This document shows positions 1 to 7,724 of a DNA stretch of 64,000 nucleotides, piece after piece. The stretch is from Klebsiella sp. WP3-W18-ESBL-02 (GTDB lineage: Bacteria; Pseudomonadota; Gammaproteobacteria; Enterobacterales; Enterobacteriaceae), in the NCBI RefSeq assembly GCF_014168815.1, contig NZ_AP021972.1:1426001-1490000 (forward strand). Reading direction: 5' to 3'. The notes under the pieces were generated by a model. The model ran no database searches. It was not told the DNA's origin and saw nothing but the letters and a program-made list of their open reading frames with translations. Position numbers and translations under genes: made by a program. Position 1 is the first letter of the stretch. Every line of letters begins with the position of its first letter.

Positions 1-564
1 CTGCTGCCACCGTTGTTGCAGCAGCTGCGCGCTCGCTATCCGCAGCTGACGGTGAGAGTGACCACCGGTAATACGCCGGATATCGTGCGCGCAATTGACG
101 AAAACCGGCTTGATATCGGGCTGGTGACGCTTCCCGCTGGTGGCCGGAGTCTGGAGGTGATGCCTGCGCAGCGTGAGGAATTCGTGCTGATTATGGCCGC
201 CTCCTCGCAGGCGCCGCTGGCAGAGGCGACGCCCGAGGTGCTGCGGGCGCTGCCGTTGATTGCCTTTGAAGCGGGCAGCGGAACGCGTGATTTGATTGAC
301 GGCTGGTTCCGGCTTGCGGGCGTCGAGGTGCGGCCTGTAATGCAGCTTGGCAGCATTGAAGCCATTAAGCGAATGGTGGTGGCGGGTCTCGGCTACAGCA
401 TTATTCCCCGTATGGCGGTCGATAAGCCCCGCGATCGCGAAGGTCTGTACGTGTGCTCACTTGCACCGTTGTTGCACCGGCAGCTGGCTATCGTGATGCG
501 TCAGGATAAGCTTCTCAGCAAGGGGATTGTCGAGGTAATGCGTTTATTGCAAAGCGAGACGTAA
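1..564 (+). CDS. LysR-family transcriptional regulator, C-terminal part (5' truncated by window edge)
   Basis: The open frame enters at base 1 and ends at a TAA at 562-564, so only the last 187 residues are visible. They form the type-2 periplasmic-binding-like effector domain of LysR regulators. Typical elements are the segment around DIGLVTLP near residue 40, a central run of the form FEAGSGTRDLID, and the late VVAGLGYSIIPRMAV motif. The N-terminal winged helix lies outside the window. The effector and targets cannot be inferred. This gene takes the place where E. coli has yfgH/yfgI next to yfgG, so it probably belongs to an accessory insertion to the left. Confidence 0.85.
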   Translation: MLPPLLQQLRARYPQLTVRVTTGNTPDIVRAIDENRLDIGLVTLPAGGRSLEVMPAQREEFVLIMAASSQAPLAEATPEVLRALPLIAFEAGSGTRDLIDGWFRLAGVEVRPVMQLGSIEAIKRMVVAGLGYSIIPRMAVDKPRDREGLYVCSLAPLLHRQLAIVMRQDKLLSKGIVEVMRLLQSET

Positions 565-566
565 TA

Positions 567-591
567 TCCGCAGAGCGGAATGATTTTCTTT
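567..591 (+). terminator. weak terminator-like hairpin after the LysR gene
   Basis: A short TCCGC/GCGGA stem with a 3-nt loop lies 3 bases after the stop codon and is followed by the T-rich stretch ATGATTTTCTTTT. The stem has only 5 pairs, so termination strength is doubtful. Confidence 0.3.
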
Positions 592-930
592 TACGGCAAC
601 TTTCCGGCTACCTAAAATAACTTTTTTCACCGATTCGGCTTCTCTTTGGATACGGGTTTAAACATAATGAAAAGCAGGGTGATAGTCTCTTTATAAAAAA
701 GTCACGCAAGAAAATATATTCTGAATATAGATAAATGATGGATGTATTTAATTATTTATATTCACGTAGGATATTAATTGTGTCGGATTTATGGACTTGA
801 CATTTTTTGCTGATTTATCAAATGTGTAAAAGTAAAGTACCCTTAACAGAAAAAAACATTCTGGGGCGAACGATGATGCACACAACGAGATAAGCAGCGA
901 AACAGCGTAGGGCGAAGGACTGTGCAGATC

Positions 931-974
931 CCTTAGCGGATGGTTAAATGCGATGGCTTAGCCATCCGCTAAGG
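931..974. repeat. 13-bp inverted repeat downstream of yfgG
   Basis: Perfect arms CCTTAGCGGATGG (931-943) and CCATCCGCTAAGG (962-974) enclose an 18-nt loop. The loop side carries GATGGC-TTA-GCCATC (952-966), which competes for part of the same right arm. No T-run follows on either strand, so it is not a classical terminator. It lies 15 bases past the yfgG stop codon and would be in that gene's 3' UTR. Confidence 0.75.
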
Positions 975-988
975 AATCTTACGGGCGG

Positions 989-1192
989 TTAACGATCGTC
1001 GTTCTGGGCCGCAGGCGTCGGCTGCGAAAGGCTGCTCTGCTGGGATTCTTTTTTGTCCTGGTGGTGATGCCACGCACCGATGGAAGAGTAGACGAAGCGT
1101 CCGAAGAAGAAGATAAAACTGATAAGCAGCACGATCCGGGTCATTCGACTGTTAAATCGGTGTCGTTTTCGTAGGCTGGTAACCTGGCTCAC
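989..1192 (-). CDS. yfgG: YfgG family small membrane protein
   Basis: This 67-residue protein closely matches E. coli YfgG (63 aa): a basic N-terminus with RKRHRFNSRMTRI, one transmembrane segment at about residues 18-37 (IVLLISFIFFFGRFVYSS), then a His-rich patch (AWHHHQ) and a polar tail. The start is GTG at 1190-1192, preceded on the minus strand by AAAGGA. YfgG has been linked to nickel/cobalt stress in E. coli, and the His patch would fit metal contact, but a role here is inference. The tail after residue 50 diverges from E. coli and is slightly longer. It is divergent from pdeA, as in E. coli. Confidence 0.88.
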   Translation of the reverse strand: MSQVTSLRKRHRFNSRMTRIVLLISFIFFFGRFVYSSIGAWHHHQDKKESQQSSLSQPTPAAQNDDR

Positions 1193-1234
1193 AAAGGGGT
1201 CCTTTAGTCATACCCATAGACGGGCGATGGTTAC

Positions 1235-1263
1235 ATTAAGGCACAGAGTAGCGCAGGGGTCAA
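1235..1263 (-). promoter_or_regulatory. candidate sigma-70 promoter of yfgG
   Basis: Read on the minus strand, TTGACC (plus strand 1258-1263) and CTTAAT (1235-1240) are separated by exactly 17 bases. The -10 ends 43 bases before the yfgG GTG start. The -35 matches consensus at 5 of 6 positions and the -10 at 4 of 6. Confidence 0.5.
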
Positions 1264-1293
1264 TTGCGGAATATGTAAAAAACCGTCAGGCAA

Positions 1294-1309
1294 AACATTA
1301 ATTAATGTT
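1294..1309. repeat. 16-bp perfect palindrome upstream of yfgG/pdeA
   Basis: AACATTAATTAATGTT reads the same on both strands. It lies about 30 bases upstream of the yfgG -35 and about 92 bases upstream of the FNR box, so it could be an operator for either gene. No regulator is assigned. Confidence 0.6.
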
Positions 1310-1400
1310 ATATAAGATATTATACGTATTCACAAAAACAAATTAAGAATCTGATTAGCGCCAAGAAAGCGTGATTTAATGTTTCCATGTACGCGGTTTC

Positions 1401-1441
1401 TTGATTCACATCAAGCTGCATTCGCTATCGACAACTAGAAT
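1401..1441 (+). promoter_or_regulatory. FNR box and -10 element of pdeA
   Basis: TTGATTCACATCAA at 1401-1414 matches the FNR consensus TTGAT-N4-ATCAA exactly. A TAGAAT -10 lies at 1436-1441, which puts the predicted start near 1448 and the FNR centre at about -40.5, the classical activating position. This agrees with reports that E. coli YfgF is an anaerobically expressed phosphodiesterase under FNR control. Confidence 0.8.
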
Positions 1442-1452
1442 CTTCGCCGTAC

Positions 1453-1482
1453 CCGCGAATTATCTCAATTCGTGGATTTTTT
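1453..1482 (+). terminator. terminator-like hairpin in the pdeA leader
   Basis: A 9-bp stem (CCGCGAATT with AATTCGTGG, one G-T pair, loop ATCTC) is followed by ATTTTTT. It sits just after the predicted start near 1448 and before both possible start codons of pdeA. It could stop transcripts about 35 nt long or shape the leader. Function is inferred. Confidence 0.5.
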
Positions 1483-1544
1483 AAGCCAGGTTGGATGCCT
1501 GTCTGAAAATACCCAGCTGGATTTGGGGTATCTATAGAGCATCT

Positions 1545-3830
1545 ATGAATTTCTGTAAAATATATAAGCAATATCGCGATTGTTGGTGGTGTCTGCCGCT
1601 GATTTTGCCGCTGGTGATATTGCCAATAATTAAATTTGCTAATACGTATACTTATGTTGGTGGCGGAAAAACCTACCTTTATTATCTGCCGTTGCCATTT
1701 CTGTTGTGCATGATGCTGTTTTTTGGCTGGCGCGCGCTGCCGGGTATCATCGCTGGCGTGGGGCTGTATTTAACGCGCGACCTGCACATTGTCGAAGAGA
1801 TTGGCCTGACGCTGCAGTTTCTGATTCCCACGCTGATTGCTTGGGGCGGTTACCATTATTTCCACAGCGGGCGGAAGATGGTGTCGCACGGCGACATGCA
1901 GCTAATGGCACACCGGCTGTTCTGGCAGATGTTTGTCCCCTCGACGCTGTTTATGTTCCTGATACAGTTCACATTGTATATCGGCGTCTATCCGAGCCTT
2001 AGCGATGCTCAGTGGACCTCACCGCTTACGCAGCGTAACCTGATCAACTACCAGGCGCTGCTGGTGGGCTATTTGACCGGCGTGCCGCTCTGCTATTTGC
2101 TGATTAGGCTTATTCGTAACCCTTATTATCTTCGGAGCTTTATTTCTCAGGTTCGCCGCGATTTCGACCCTAAAGTCACGTGGCCGGAAATGGCGGTATG
2201 GTGCGGCGCGGTTGTGTGGATTTTTTCCATGCTGATGATACCGCTGGACAACGCCAGCACCATTTTCAGCACAAACTACACGCTCTCGTTGCTGCTGCCG
2301 ATCATGCTCTGGGGCTCCATGCGTTTTGGCTACCGTTTTATTTCGGTGGTCTGGACCATTATGCTGATTGTGGCCATTCACTATCACTACCACTATGTGC
2401 CGCGCAGCGCGGGCTACAGCGTTCAGCTGGCGATCACCTCGTCCAGCTTCCTGGTGTTCTCGTTTATTATTGCCTACATGGCGATGCTCTCAAGCCGCCA
2501 GCGCGCGATTCACGAGCGGGTACGACGGATGGCCTTTATCGACCCGGTGGTTAATCTGCCCAATATGCGGGCCCTGAGCCGGGCGATTAGTCACACGCCG
2601 TGGTCGGTGCTCTGTTTCCTGCGTATGCCGGATCTCGAGATGCTAACGCGGCATTACGGCATTATGCTGCGCATCAACTACAAACAAAACCTGGCGGAGT
2701 ACCTGAGCGAAGTGCTGCGCCCGGGCGAAGGTGTGTACCAGCTGAACGGCAGTGAGCTGGCGGTGCTTCTGCATACGGAGTCTTACAAAGAGCGTATTGA
2801 CGATCTCTATGCGCACCTCAAGCTGTTCCGCTACAGCTGGAACGGGATGCCGTTACAGCCGCAGATCGGCGTCAGCTACTGCTACATTCAATCGCCGGTG
2901 GCGCATCTTTCGTTGATGCTGGGAGAACTGAATACGGTGGCTGAACTGTCGCTGGTGACCGATCGTGCGGAAAACCTTCAGCGTCGCGGAGCGCAGCATC
3001 TGCAGCAGGAGCTAAAAGATAAAATCGCGATGATGGTCCGCGTCCAGCAAGCGCTGGAGAACGATCGCTTTCGCCTGATGGCGCAGCCGATTGTCGGCAT
3101 CCGCGGCGATGACTATCACGAAGTGCTGCTGCGTATGCTGGGGGACGATGACGAACTGATTTCGCCGACGCTGTTCCTGCCGGTGGCGCATGAGTTTGGT
3201 ATGGTGTCGCGTATCGATCTGTGGGTGCTGGAGAATACGCTGCGCTTTATGGCCAGCCACCGCGAAAGTCACCCGGGGATGCGTCTGGCACTGAATCTTG
3301 CGCCCTCCACGGCGAGCGGGCTGGGGTTTGCCCGACGGGTTGCCGAACTGTTGGAACAGCACGGTATTGAGGCGTGGCAGCTGGTGTTTGAGATCACCGA
3401 AAGCCATTCGTTGGTCAACGTTGAGCAGGCGCGGCGCACGCTGAGCGAACTGCGGGAGCTGGGCTGTCGGGTGGCGATCGATGACTTTGGTACGGGCTAT
3501 GCCAGCTACGCGCGGCTTAAGCACATCAGCGCCGATATTCTCAAAATTGACGGCAGCTTTATTCGCAATATTGCGACCAGCAGTCTGGACTACCAGATTG
3601 TGTCGTCAATTTGCCATCTGGCGCGGATGAAGAAAATGCGCGTAGTCGCTGAGTACGTGGAAAACGACGCTATTCATCAGGCGGCGATTGCGCTGGGCAT
3701 TGATTATCTGCAGGGGTACAGCATTGGCAAGCCAGCTCCCCTGGAGGAGCTGGCGGCAGTGAAGACAAGCGAAAACGTGGAATCAAGCCGCGACAGTTTC
3801 GTCGGGGGCTCGCTCCTCGGTGATTTTTAA
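1545..3830 (+). CDS. pdeA: cyclic di-GMP phosphodiesterase PdeA (YfgF), MASE1-GGDEF(degenerate)-EAL
   Basis: This 761-residue inner-membrane protein hydrolyses cyclic di-GMP. The N-terminal ~300 residues form the multi-pass MASE1 sensor. A degenerate GGDEF domain follows, with NGSEL where GGDEF would be. The C-terminal EAL domain runs from about residue 505. It carries EVL (E526) in place of EAL, then NLAPST, FEITES, DDFGTGYASY, LKIDGSF and VVAEYVEN, so catalytic residues look intact. The start at 1545 aligns residue for residue with E. coli YfgF (MNFCKIYKQYRDCWW against MKLNATYIKIRDKWW). An in-frame ATG at 1491 with a nearby AGG would give 779 residues and cannot be excluded. Control is probably by FNR. 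The last 48 bases overlap the end of ppx on the other strand. Confidence 0.93.
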   Translation: MNFCKIYKQYRDCWWCLPLILPLVILPIIKFANTYTYVGGGKTYLYYLPLPFLLCMMLFFGWRALPGIIAGVGLYLTRDLHIVEEIGLTLQFLIPTLIAWGGYHYFHSGRKMVSHGDMQLMAHRLFWQMFVPSTLFMFLIQFTLYIGVYPSLSDAQWTSPLTQRNLINYQALLVGYLTGVPLCYLLIRLIRNPYYLRSFISQVRRDFDPKVTWPEMAVWCGAVVWIFSMLMIPLDNASTIFSTNYTLSLLLPIMLWGSMRFGYRFISVVWTIMLIVAIHYHYHYVPRSAGYSVQLAITSSSFLVFSFIIAYMAMLSSRQRAIHERVRRMAFIDPVVNLPNMRALSRAISHTPWSVLCFLRMPDLEMLTRHYGIMLRINYKQNLAEYLSEVLRPGEGVYQLNGSELAVLLHTESYKERIDDLYAHLKLFRYSWNGMPLQPQIGVSYCYIQSPVAHLSLMLGELNTVAELSLVTDRAENLQRRGAQHLQQELKDKIAMMVRVQQALENDRFRLMAQPIVGIRGDDYHEVLLRMLGDDDELISPTLFLPVAHEFGMVSRIDLWVLENTLRFMASHRESHPGMRLALNLAPSTASGLGFARRVAELLEQHGIEAWQLVFEITESHSLVNVEQARRTLSELRELGCRVAIDDFGTGYASYARLKHISADILKIDGSFIRNIATSSLDYQIVSSICHLARMKKMRVVAEYVENDAIHQAAIALGIDYLQGYSIGKPAPLEELAAVKTSENVESSRDSFVGGSLLGDF

Positions 3831-5330
3831 CAGCCAGCCGGTAACGCTTTCCCAGTATTCCTGCTCTTTTTCCAGATCGAGCAGGACCAGCGCGTTGTGG
3901 GTAAACCAGTCATACGGGAAGCACAGCGTCCAGTGGTTCGCTTCGGTCGTGAGCTTCAGCGTTGGCGGCGTCGTTGTCGCCTGACGCTGGTTGTTTAGCA
4001 GCACGCCCAGGCGCAGCAGCTGGATCATCGGCAAGAACTGTTTCTTCTTAAACAGCGTAAAGCGCGGCAGCTCGTCGAGCTTAATCGCTTTGCGGTGGAA
4101 GCGCACCAGCGTCGCCATCAGGTACTGCTGTTCCTGATTAAAACCGGGTAAGTCACTGTTTTGCAGAATATAGGCCGAATGGCGGTGCATGCCGCTGTGG
4201 TTAATATTCAGCCCCACTTCATGCAGCATGGAAGCCCACTTCAGTAGCGCATTGAGCTGCGGATTGCCCAGCTTGGGGTTCTGTTCCAGCCACTGGTCGT
4301 ACATTTGCATGGTGGTTTCCAGCACCCGCTGGGCCTGCTCGCGATCGATGTTGTATTGGTTCGCCAGGCTTTGGGCGGTGCGGCTACGCACGTCCTGGTG
4401 GCGAAAGCGGCCTTCCATTTCGTACAGCACGCCTTCGCGCAGCGCACCGTCGGATAAACGCAGCTCTTTTATCGCCAGCGCGTCGAAGACGCCGCAGAGA
4501 ATCGCCAGGCCCGGCACGAAGACGCCTTTACGCTCTTCGGACAGCCCCGGCAGGCTCAGGCTGCTGAAGTTTTTGAACTTCAGCACCTCTTCGACCAGCC
4601 TTTCCAGGCGCTCCGGGGTGATAAACCCGTCTTTTTCGCCCATCTCAACCAGCACTTCATGCGCGGCCTTAATGGTGCCGGAGGCGCCCATCGCGACGCT
4701 CCAGCCTTGAATACGGTATTGCCATGCCAGGGTTTCCAGCTTCTGCACCGCCGCCAGGCGTGCGCGCTGGAAGTTTTCGCGGTTAATGGTACCGGCAAGG
4801 AAGAACTGTTGGCCGAAGCTGACGCAGCCCATGCGGCGGCTTTCTACCAGCTTAGGCTCGAAATCTTCGCCAATGACCAGTTCGGTTGACCCGCCGCCGA
4901 TATCAATCACCAGCTTACGGCCTTTTTCCGGCTGTGTGTGCTCGACGCCCATGAAAATCAGACGCGCTTCTTCGTTCCCGGAAATAATCTCGATGGGATA
5001 CGGGATAACTTTTTCCGCCCGCTTGAGGAACTCGGTGGCGTTAGCGGCCTGACGTAACGAGTGCGTGCCCACGATACACACGCTGGACGGGGAGAAGCCC
5101 TGCAGGCGCTCGGCGAACAGCGACAGGCAGCTCAGCCCGCGTTCCATGGCCTCTTCGCTCAGCATGTTGTTTTCATTCAGACCATCGGCCAGATGGACGC
5201 GCTGCTTCAGACGGCCGATGATCTGCATCGCGCCGTCGACCACGCGCGCGATGACCATGTGAAAACTGTTTGAACCAAGATCAACCGCCGCAAACTCCTG
5301 CGGCCGGGGTGCTTTGCTTGTTATTGGCAT
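3783..5330 (-). CDS. ppx: exopolyphosphatase
   Basis: Ppx removes terminal phosphates from long-chain polyphosphate. The family also hydrolyses pppGpp. The 515 residues match E. coli Ppx (513 aa). The N-terminal ASKHA fold shows AAVDLGSNSFHMVIA, the second phosphate loop shows VIDIGGGSTELVIG, and a C-terminal HD-like helical half contains MLHEVGLNINHSGMHRH. The gene follows ppk with a 3-base gap, so the two form an operon for making and degrading polyphosphate. The 3' end overlaps pdeA tail to tail. Confidence 0.97.
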   Translation of the reverse strand: MPITSKAPRPQEFAAVDLGSNSFHMVIARVVDGAMQIIGRLKQRVHLADGLNENNMLSEEAMERGLSCLSLFAERLQGFSPSSVCIVGTHSLRQAANATEFLKRAEKVIPYPIEIISGNEEARLIFMGVEHTQPEKGRKLVIDIGGGSTELVIGEDFEPKLVESRRMGCVSFGQQFFLAGTINRENFQRARLAAVQKLETLAWQYRIQGWSVAMGASGTIKAAHEVLVEMGEKDGFITPERLERLVEEVLKFKNFSSLSLPGLSEERKGVFVPGLAILCGVFDALAIKELRLSDGALREGVLYEMEGRFRHQDVRSRTAQSLANQYNIDREQAQRVLETTMQMYDQWLEQNPKLGNPQLNALLKWASMLHEVGLNINHSGMHRHSAYILQNSDLPGFNQEQQYLMATLVRFHRKAIKLDELPRFTLFKKKQFLPMIQLLRLGVLLNNQRQATTTPPTLKLTTEANHWTLCFPYDWFTHNALVLLDLEKEQEYWESVTGWLLKITEERAPDETVAA

Positions 5331-5333
5331 AGG

Positions 5334-7394
5334 TTAGTCAGGTTGTTCAAGTGATTTGAGGTAATCGTAAATCGCCTGCTGCGCGCGGACCTTGCGTCGG
5401 TTGCCGCGCGGAACATAGCGATTACTCAGTTCTTTATCGATAAAGCGGGCCTTTACCGTGTCGCTAAACAGAATATCAATAATATCGAGGATCCGTTGCT
5501 TCAGACGCGGGTCGAGCAGCGGCGTCGCCACTTCGATACGGTAGTCGATGTTACGGGTCATCCAGTCAGCGGAAGAGAGATAAACGCGTTTATCGCCGCC
5601 GTTCTCAAAAATATAGACGCGATCGTGCTCAAGGAAGCGATCGACAATGCTGATAACGCGAATATTTTCGCTGATCCCTTCCAGTTCGGGAATTAACGAG
5701 CACATCCCGCGGATCAGCAGGTTCACCTGGACGCCGGTGCTGGAGGCGGCATACAGGCGATCGACCAGCCCTTTATCTACCAGGTTGTTAAGCTTAAGGG
5801 TGATCCCGGCCGCCATGCCGTTCTGGGCGTTGGCAATTTCGCGATCGATCATCTCGTACAGCAGACGACGCGAGTTCTGCGGCGACACCAGCAGATAGTC
5901 GAAGTTGACTGGGCGATACGGGTTCTCGATAAAGTTAAACACCCGGCGGACTTCGTTGGTGATGCGCGCGTCGGCGGTCAACAGCGAGTAGTCGGTATAA
6001 ATACGCGCAGTTTTTTCGTTAAAGTTACCGGTGCCGATGTGGGCGTAGCGCACCACGTCGTCACCTTCTTTACGTGATACAAGGAACAGTTTGGCGTGAA
6101 TTTTCAGCCCCGGCGCGGAGAAAATAACGTGCACGCCCGCTTCGGTGAGGCGTTTCGCCCAGTGGATGTTGGCTTCTTCGTCGAAGCGAGCCTGTAGCTC
6201 AACCACCACCGTGACTTTCTTACCGTTGTGCGCGGCGTGGATCATGGCATCAATAATGCGCGAGTCTTTGGCCACGCGGTAGATGTTGATTTTAATCGCC
6301 AGTACGTTGGGGTCGAACGAGGCCTGACGCAGCAGCTCCAGTACGTGCTCGAACGTGTGGTACGGATAGTACAGCAGCACGTCGCGCTCGCGGATAGCGT
6401 CAAAGCCGTTGCGGAATTTATCGAACCAGACGTGACGCAGGCGCGGCAGCGGCTTGTTGACGAGGTTAGCTTTGCCGACGTTCGGGAAGCCGATAAAATC
6501 TTTAAAGTTATGATAGCGGCCGCCCGGCACGATGGAATCGTAGCGGGAGATCGTCAGCTTTTTACGCAGCATTTCGACCATGGCGTCCGGCATATCACGC
6601 TGATAAACAAAGCGCACCGGCTCGGCGGTCAGACGCTGCTTGAGGCTCGAGGACATGAGCTCCATCAGGCTCGACTCCATCTCGTGCACCAGGTCGTACT
6701 CGGCGTCACGGGTCATTTTCATGGAGTAGGCGTTGAGGGCATCGTAGTCGAAGAAGCCCTTAAAGATATCGTCCAGGCAGTAGCGCAGAATGTTATCCAG
6801 CAGGATCATCGGCTTACGGCGGCGTGGGGTTTCCGGCGGCAGATTAACAAAGCGTGGAACTTTGTCCGACGGAATTTCCAGCAGCGCGTAGTTGATTTCG
6901 TCGCCGCGAATGATTTCGACCGCCAGGTAGGTGTAGTCATCTTTAAGGAACTGCACCAGGTCGGTTTCGCGGTTCAGCAGAATGGGCGTGATGTGCTGGC
7001 GCAGGTGCTGTTTGAAGTAATGGCGCAGCCAGCTCTGTTGGTTGACGGACAGCTGGCGTTCGTTAATCAGGAAGATTTGGTTGCGCGCCATTTCCAGCAG
7101 CAGCTCGTTGTACAGACCGTCGAACTCCTGATCGGCCTTCAGCACCCGGGCCTGGATTTTGCTCAGCAGATGGCGGGAATGCGTGGTCGTACCCTGTTCT
7201 TCGCTAATGATGATGCGGCGCTTCAGCTCGGCAAAGCGAACCTTATAGAATTCGTCGAGGTTGTTGGAGTAGATCCCCAGAAAACGCATGCGCTCAATCA
7301 GCGGGTTACTTTTATCTGCCGCTTCCTGAAGGACGCGCTCGTTGAAGGACAACCAGCTCAGTTCTTTTTCGATGTACAGTTTTTCCTGACCCAT
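5334..7394 (-). CDS. ppk1: polyphosphate kinase 1
   Basis: PPK1 reversibly transfers the ATP gamma-phosphate to polyphosphate and is membrane associated. The 686 residues match E. coli PPK (688 aa) across the N, H, C1 and C2 domains. The C1 region contains GLKIHAKLFL and RYAHIGTGNFNEKTARIYTD, which hold the two conserved histidines including the one autophosphorylated during catalysis. The start MGQEKLYIEKELSWL is identical in style to E. coli. It is first in the ppk-ppx operon. A PhoB-like element lies about 90 bases upstream. Confidence 0.98.
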   Translation of the reverse strand: MGQEKLYIEKELSWLSFNERVLQEAADKSNPLIERMRFLGIYSNNLDEFYKVRFAELKRRIIISEEQGTTTHSRHLLSKIQARVLKADQEFDGLYNELLLEMARNQIFLINERQLSVNQQSWLRHYFKQHLRQHITPILLNRETDLVQFLKDDYTYLAVEIIRGDEINYALLEIPSDKVPRFVNLPPETPRRRKPMILLDNILRYCLDDIFKGFFDYDALNAYSMKMTRDAEYDLVHEMESSLMELMSSSLKQRLTAEPVRFVYQRDMPDAMVEMLRKKLTISRYDSIVPGGRYHNFKDFIGFPNVGKANLVNKPLPRLRHVWFDKFRNGFDAIRERDVLLYYPYHTFEHVLELLRQASFDPNVLAIKINIYRVAKDSRIIDAMIHAAHNGKKVTVVVELQARFDEEANIHWAKRLTEAGVHVIFSAPGLKIHAKLFLVSRKEGDDVVRYAHIGTGNFNEKTARIYTDYSLLTADARITNEVRRVFNFIENPYRPVNFDYLLVSPQNSRRLLYEMIDREIANAQNGMAAGITLKLNNLVDKGLVDRLYAASSTGVQVNLLIRGMCSLIPELEGISENIRVISIVDRFLEHDRVYIFENGGDKRVYLSSADWMTRNIDYRIEVATPLLDPRLKQRILDIIDILFSDTVKARFIDKELSNRYVPRGNRRKVRAQQAIYDYLKSLEQPD

Positions 7395-7481
7395 TACTAC
7401 TCACACTCCGGTTAATTCACGGGACGCGGCAAAGTCGTCTTGCTGTTTATATTGCTAGCTTTGCCGGGCGATGTCCAACTG

Positions 7482-7499
7482 TGTCATCTCAGTATGACA
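7482..7499 (-). promoter_or_regulatory. Pho-box-like inverted repeat upstream of ppk
   Basis: TGTCAT-CTCAGT-ATGACA is an inverted repeat. On the minus strand it reads CTGTCATA..., which matches the first half of a Pho box, while the second half fits poorly. PhoB control of ppk has been reported in E. coli. The assignment here is tentative. Confidence 0.35.
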
Positions 7500-7592
7500 G
7501 TTATCCTATTTCACCTAACAAAATATTCATATCTGTTTTGATATGTAAGCATTTTTATCCCGTTCCGCATACTGACTCCGCGGGAGAAGGGC

Positions 7593-7622
7593 ATAAAAAA
7601 GAGGGCCATAAAGGCCCTCTTT
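7593..7622 (-). terminator. rho-independent terminator of purMN
   Basis: A 10-bp stem AAAGAGGGCC/GGCCCTCTTT with loop ATAAA is followed on the minus strand by a T-rich run. It lies about 100 bases after the purN stop, beyond the REP pair. Confidence 0.8.
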
Positions 7623-7635
7623 GGTCATCCATGTC

Positions 7636-7713
7636 GGCTGGATAAGACGTTTACGCCACCATCCGGCAATGTGCTCGCGGCTTGCCTGATGGCGCTCTGC
7701 TTATCAGGCCTAT
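7636..7713. repeat. REP/BIME pair after purN
   Basis: Two opposed REP units are visible: GGCTGGATAAGACG...CCATCCGGC (7636-7669) and GCCTGATGGCG...TTATCAGGC (7684-7710). Both are imperfect palindromes of the enterobacterial REP type. They lie in the purN 3' region, the usual site for such elements. Confidence 0.85.
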
Positions 7714-7724
7714 CGTGACGGAAT

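Larger units (their letters stand above)
565..988. other. 424-bp intergenic gap, AT-rich, no supported gene
   Basis: The gap separates the LysR gene from yfgG. Its middle part (about 660-850) is much more AT-rich than its surroundings. A TTGACA hexamer at 797-802 has no convincing -10 at normal spacing. A 6-codon frame begins at 871 (MMHTTR) and is not credible as a gene. A long inverted repeat lies at 931-974 and is listed separately. I see no other coding or RNA feature. Confidence 0.6.
1193..1544. other. 352-bp divergent intergenic region between yfgG and pdeA
   Basis: It holds the yfgG promoter, a 16-bp palindrome, an FNR box with matching -10, and a terminator-like hairpin in the pdeA leader, each listed separately. 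An in-frame upstream ATG at 1491 could add 18 residues to PdeA. No other gene is seen. Confidence 0.7.
7395..7724. other. 330-bp region between ppk and purN
   Basis: It holds the ppk promoter region with an inverted repeat at 7482-7499, the purN terminator at 7593-7622 and a paired REP element at 7636-7713. No gene is supported. Confidence 0.7.

Noticed and set aside
797..830. TTGACA promoter candidate in the AT-rich left gap
   Set aside because: No acceptable -10 at 16-18 bases and no gene downstream on that strand.
871..891. Six-codon frame MMHTTR between LysR and yfgG
   Set aside because: No clear ribosome site or conservation argument; too short to support.
1491..1544. Earlier in-frame start for pdeA adding 18 residues
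   Set aside because: The added residues are not present in E. coli YfgF, whose first residue aligns with the ATG at 1545. It is kept only as an alternative.
6228..7415. Open frame of 395 codons antisense to ppk
   Set aside because: Shadow of the ppk reading frame; no recognisable domain.
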